In this document: positions 60,764-64,000 of the stretch, one piece after another
How the letters are laid out: each line of letters begins with the position of its first letter
Position numbering within the stretch: the first letter of the stretch is position 1
Source of the DNA: Neoroseomonas lacus
GTDB taxonomy: Bacteria > Pseudomonadota > Alphaproteobacteria > Acetobacterales > Acetobacteraceae
Length of the DNA: 64,000 nt
Reading direction: 5' to 3'
NCBI RefSeq assembly: GCF_014644535.1
Contig: NZ_BMKW01000012.1
Coordinates: 62,001-126,000, forward strand
Position numbers and translations under genes: made by a program
Notes under the pieces: generated by a model
Seen by the model: only the letters and a program-made list of their open reading frames with translations
Database searches by the model: none
What the model was told of the DNA's origin: nothing

Positions 60764-61813
60764 TCACACGAAGGTCAGCAGCCGGCGCGGATTGCCGATC
60801 ACGATCGCCTCGACCTCCGCCTCGGTGAAGCCTCGCTCGCGCATCAGCGGCACCACATTGTCGAAGATGTGGCCGTAGCCATGGCCACCCCAGCGCGACA
60901 GCCGCGTGCGGTAACAGATGTCGTGGCTGATCACGACGCGATCGAGGTGCCCCCGCTCGATCAGGGCGCGGATTAGCCGCAGCCGGATGGCGTCGTTCGG
61001 CATGTCGATGGCGCCGAGTGCGTAGTAGCTCTGTTCCTGGCCGAACAGGTCGAATTCGATGACCACGCCGCTGTCGGCCAGGCGGAGGATGCGGGCCTCA
61101 TCGAAGATCGTGCGGTCGATGTGGCTGATGATGATGCGCGACGGGTCGGCCCCGGCCGCGGTCACGAAATCGGCGATCTCCTGCGGCTGGTCCTGGTGCC
61201 GGCCGGGATGGACGTTCACCGCGGCGCCGGTCTCGGCCATGGCCAGCAGGGCGCCGCGCATGACGCGCTGTTCCTGCGCGGTCCAGGGGGCCTGGCAGCC
61301 GATTTCGCCAATGATGCCGGCGCGCACATCCGTGCCCCAGGCGCCGAGCTGCACCTGGTCGATGATCTCGCGGGCGAAATCATCCGGCCCGCGGGTGGCG
61401 TTGGCCGGGTCCTGGTACTCATGGACGTAGTGGCCGCAGCCCATGACGATGTTGAGGTTGGATTCGGCCGCCAGCCTGGCCAGCGCGCCGGGGTCGGGGT
61501 CGAGCCCGCCGCAGGTGAGTTCCACCATGGTTCGCCCACCGGCCTGCCGCATCAGGGCCAGTTCGGCAAGCGCGGTCGGTTCGCAGCGGAAGCGCAGGTT
61601 GCCCGGGACCTTGCGCTTGCGGCCGTAATTGATGGCGAAGCAGTTGCAGAGCGTGATCTCCGGCCCCTGGTCGGGGTCGGCGCGCATGGTGGGGGTGCGG
61701 ATGTCCCAGATCAGATGCTCATGCATCAGCGTCGGGCCGAGTTCGGCGGGGTCGATGATGCCAAGCACGGTCTGCGCCCGCCCGCGCAGCGCTTCGCGCG
61801 TCAGGCGGGTCAT
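60764..61813 (-). CDS. Phosphotriesterase-family amidohydrolase
   Basis: 349 aa TIM-barrel metal hydrolase. The ligands are recognisable: HEHL (His-x-His), the bridging residue in IGEIGCQ (Glu where classical phosphotriesterase has a carbamylated Lys), His in NVHPGR, His in SHIDRT and Asp in SHDICYR. Members with this make-up include lactonases and esterases of unknown substrate, so organophosphate hydrolysis should not be assumed. The ATG at 61813 follows GGTGAG; longer frames upstream are not supported. Opposite in direction to lepA. Confidence 0.9.
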   Translation of the reverse strand: MTRLTREALRGRAQTVLGIIDPAELGPTLMHEHLIWDIRTPTMRADPDQGPEITLCNCFAINYGRKRKVPGNLRFRCEPTALAELALMRQAGGRTMVELTCGGLDPDPGALARLAAESNLNIVMGCGHYVHEYQDPANATRGPDDFAREIIDQVQLGAWGTDVRAGIIGEIGCQAPWTAQEQRVMRGALLAMAETGAAVNVHPGRHQDQPQEIADFVTAAGADPSRIIISHIDRTIFDEARILRLADSGVVIEFDLFGQEQSYYALGAIDMPNDAIRLRLIRALIERGHLDRVVISHDICYRTRLSRWGGHGYGHIFDNVVPLMRERGFTEAEVEAIVIGNPRRLLTFV

Positions 61814-62019
61814 GCGGCGCTCACCGGGGTGGGGCGGTGCTTGGCCGGCGCTGCGTCGGCGAGGGCGTTGTTGGGCCATTGGAACATGCCGGGGGACTCC
61901 GCGCTCTGATCCTGGTATCCGGTCCCTGCGCCGGCCCAGGCCGCCGCGAAGACTGGACCAGGCTGGCCGCGCCGTCGATGCCGCGGCAGCAAGGCCGTCC
62001 GCCCGCACGCCAAGTCGCT

Positions 62020-62047
62020 TTGACTTGGGGGCCGACTGCCCTATGTC
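62020..62047 (+). promoter_or_regulatory. Candidate sigma70-type promoter for lepA
   Basis: TTGACT (62020-62025), a 16-base spacer, and TATGTC (62042-62047), giving a leader of about 45 bases to the lepA start. The -35 box is near consensus. Confidence 0.55.
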
Positions 62048-62100
62048 CCCCCTTATGACAGGCGGGTGCGCCCTTGCGCCCGTCCCGACGCCGGATTCCC

Positions 62101-63906
62101 ATGACCGACACGCCGCTTGAACTGATCCGCAACTTCTCCATCGTCGCGCATATCGACCATGGGAAGTCCACGCTCGCCGATCGCCTGATCCAGACGACCG
62201 GGACGGTGGCCGCGCGCGACATGAAGGAACAGCTGCTCGACAGCATGGATATCGAGCGCGAGCGCGGCATCACCATCAAGGCGCAGACCGTCCGCATCAG
62301 CTACCCGGCGAAGGACGGCAAGACCTACGTCCTGAACCTGATGGACACGCCGGGCCATGTCGACTTCGCCTATGAGGTCAGCCGGTCGCTCGCCGCCTGC
62401 GAGGGGTCGCTGCTGGTGGTCGATGCCTCCCAGGGGGTCGAGGCGCAGACGCTGGCCAATGTGTACCAGGCACTGGATGCCGGGCATGAGATTGTGCCGG
62501 TGCTCAACAAGATCGACCTGCCGGCGGCCGAACCCGACCGCGTGAAGCAGCAGATCGAGGATGTCATTGGCCTTGATGCCTCCGACGCGGTGATGATCAG
62601 CGCCAAGACCGGGCTGAACATCGAGGGCGTGCTGGAGGCGATCGTCACCCGGCTGCCGCCGCCCAAGGGCGATCCGTCCAAGACGCTGACCGCGCTGCTG
62701 GTCGACAGTTGGTACGACGCCTATCTGGGCGTGGTGGTGCTGGTGCGGGTGCGCGATGGGCATCTGCGCAAGGGCCAGCGCATCCGGATGATGTCGAACG
62801 GCGCCGTTCATACGGTGGAGCAGGTTGGTGTCTTCACGCCGAAGATGGTCGCCTGCGAGAGCCTCGGGCCGGGCGAGATGGGCTTCGTCACGGCCGCCAT
62901 CAAGACCGTGGCCGACACCAATGTGGGCGACACCATCACCGATGACCGCAACCCGGCGACCGAGGCACTGCCGGGCTTCAAGCCGTCCATCCCGGTGGTG
63001 TGGTGCGGGCTGTATCCCGTCGATGCCGATGATTTCGAGAAGCTGCGCGAGAGCGTGGCCAAGCTGCGGCTGAACGACAGCAGCTTCCATTATGAGATGG
63101 AGACCTCGGCGGCGCTTGGCCTCGGCTATCGCTGCGGCTTCCTTGGGCTGCTGCATCTGGAGATCGTGCAGGAGCGGCTGTCGCGCGAATTCGACCTTGA
63201 CCTGATCGCGACCGCGCCCTCCGTCGTCTACAAGCTGAAGCGGACGAATGGCGAGGAGTTCGATCTGCACAACCCGGCCGACATGCCGGACCCGAGCGTC
63301 ATTGCCGAGATCCAGGAGCCGTGGATCAAGGCGACGATCATGGTGCCGGACGAATACCTCGGCCCGGTGCTGACGCTGTGCAACGAGCGCCGCGGGCGGC
63401 AGGTGGAACTGACCTATGTCGGCAGCCGTGCGATGGCGGTCTACATGCTGCCGCTGAACGAGGTGGTGTTCGACTTTTATGACCGCCTGAAATCCATCAG
63501 CCGCGGCTATGCGAGCTTCGACTATGCGATGGAGGGCTACGAGGCCGGCGACCTGGTGAAGATCTCGATCCTGGTGAATGCCGAGCCGGTGGATGCGCTG
63601 TCCTTCATGGCGCACCGCACCCAGGCGGACCGTCGTGGCCGGCAGATTTGCGAGAAGCTGAAGGAGCTGATCCCGCGCCAGCTGTTCAAGATCCCGATCC
63701 AGGCGGCGATCGGCGGGCGCGTGATCGCGCGCGAGACCATTTCCGCAATGTCCAAGGACGTGACGGCGAAGTGCTATGGCGGCGACATCAGCCGCAAGCG
63801 CAAGCTTCTGGACAAGCAGAAGGAAGGCAAGAAGCGCATGCGGCAATTCGGCAAGGTCGAGATTCCGCAAAGCGCCTTCATTGCCGCTCTGAAGATGGAT
63901 GCGTGA
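62101..63906 (+). CDS. lepA: Elongation factor 4 (LepA)
   Basis: 601 aa translational GTPase that back-translocates or remodels ribosomes, the normal length. G-domain motifs: [14 protein letters not shown] (G1), ERGITIKAQ (G2), DTPGHVDF (G3), NKIDLP (G4). EF4-specific C-terminal parts are present ([20 protein letters not shown] region and [17 protein letters not shown]). The ATG at 62101 ([18 protein letters not shown]) matches family starts; an extension to 62074 is unlikely. Confidence 0.97.
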   Translation: MTDTPLELIRNFSIVAHIDHGKSTLADRLIQTTGTVAARDMKEQLLDSMDIERERGITIKAQTVRISYPAKDGKTYVLNLMDTPGHVDFAYEVSRSLAACEGSLLVVDASQGVEAQTLANVYQALDAGHEIVPVLNKIDLPAAEPDRVKQQIEDVIGLDASDAVMISAKTGLNIEGVLEAIVTRLPPPKGDPSKTLTALLVDSWYDAYLGVVVLVRVRDGHLRKGQRIRMMSNGAVHTVEQVGVFTPKMVACESLGPGEMGFVTAAIKTVADTNVGDTITDDRNPATEALPGFKPSIPVVWCGLYPVDADDFEKLRESVAKLRLNDSSFHYEMETSAALGLGYRCGFLGLLHLEIVQERLSREFDLDLIATAPSVVYKLKRTNGEEFDLHNPADMPDPSVIAEIQEPWIKATIMVPDEYLGPVLTLCNERRGRQVELTYVGSRAMAVYMLPLNEVVFDFYDRLKSISRGYASFDYAMEGYEAGDLVKISILVNAEPVDALSFMAHRTQADRRGRQICEKLKELIPRQLFKIPIQAAIGGRVIARETISAMSKDVTAKCYGGDISRKRKLLDKQKEGKKRMRQFGKVEIPQSAFIAALKMDA

Positions 63907-64000
63907 CAACACTGTAGCGGGCGGAGGCTGGCCGGGCGCAGCCTTCGGCTTCATGACCCGGAACTGCCCTTGACTTGCATTGGCGTTCGCCCAATTGCCT
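63907..64000. other. Window-end intergenic stretch
   Basis: No gene is recognisable in these 94 bases. A weak GGCTG/CAGCC stem occurs near 63925-63945 and a TTGACT at about 63971 could be a -35 box of a gene beyond the window. Confidence 0.3.

Overview
The window is a chromosomal segment of a very G+C-rich alphaproteobacterium. Gene content (a DUF1489 protein, the dapF-mtaB-ftsY run, an NrsF/ECF-sigma pair, the DUF3305/DUF3306 formate dehydrogenase cluster, an aroC/fabI/pdxH neighbourhood) suggests Rhodospirillales, probably Acetobacteraceae close to Roseomonas; that placement is an inference. I see no rRNA, tRNA, CRISPR array, insertion sequence, integrase or prophage gene. Coding density is high, and many neighbouring genes overlap by ATGA, GTGA or TGATG.

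Layout. 1-6.3 kb (minus): end of an HpcH/HpaI aldolase gene, an aspartate-semialdehyde dehydrogenase that lacks the usual active-site cysteine, a chemoreceptor, and an overlapping opgC-ECF sigma-NrsF group. 6.5-7.3 kb: a DUF1489 gene, then a structured non-coding stretch ending in a strong hairpin. 7.3-14.4 kb (minus): a six-gene energy-converting-hydrogenase-related complex (HyfB, C, E, F, G, I homologues), all coupled, whose large subunit has lost three of the four nickel-ligand cysteines to serine. 14.6-16.6 kb: TRAP transporter permeases. 17-31 kb: mixed metabolic genes (aldo/keto reductase, ornithine/lysine/arginine decarboxylase, pirin, universal stress protein, APH/AAA fusion, pdxH, fabI, MBL hydrolase with a divergent TetR regulator, aroC) plus an orphan SLATT-type membrane protein and a possible Fur-controlled small gene.

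31.3-49 kb is a formate oxidation island. A large multi-cluster ferredoxin diverges from a plus-strand run: degenerate biotin/lipoate-ligase-like protein, two uncharacterised proteins (DUF6505- and DUF6352-like), DUF3305, DUF3306, TorD-like chaperone, small Tat protein, the FDH catalytic, iron-sulfur and cytochrome b subunits, then MobB and MoeA. A convergent minus-strand operon supplies FdhD and MobA with an AhpD-like protein, a creatininase and a C39-like peptidase. Together these encode a Tat-exported, quinone-linked, Mo-bisMGD formate dehydrogenase with its cofactor and assembly factors.

49-64 kb is mostly housekeeping: ftsY, mtaB, dapF, a CheZ-like protein, rpmI-rplT-pheS-pheT with intercistronic hairpins, an MFS transporter, a patatin-like lipoprotein, a phosphotriesterase-family hydrolase and lepA. 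A family of intergenic double-hairpin repeats occurs at three loci (16.6-17.0, 25.0-25.2 and 55.4 kb), twice as inverted pairs.
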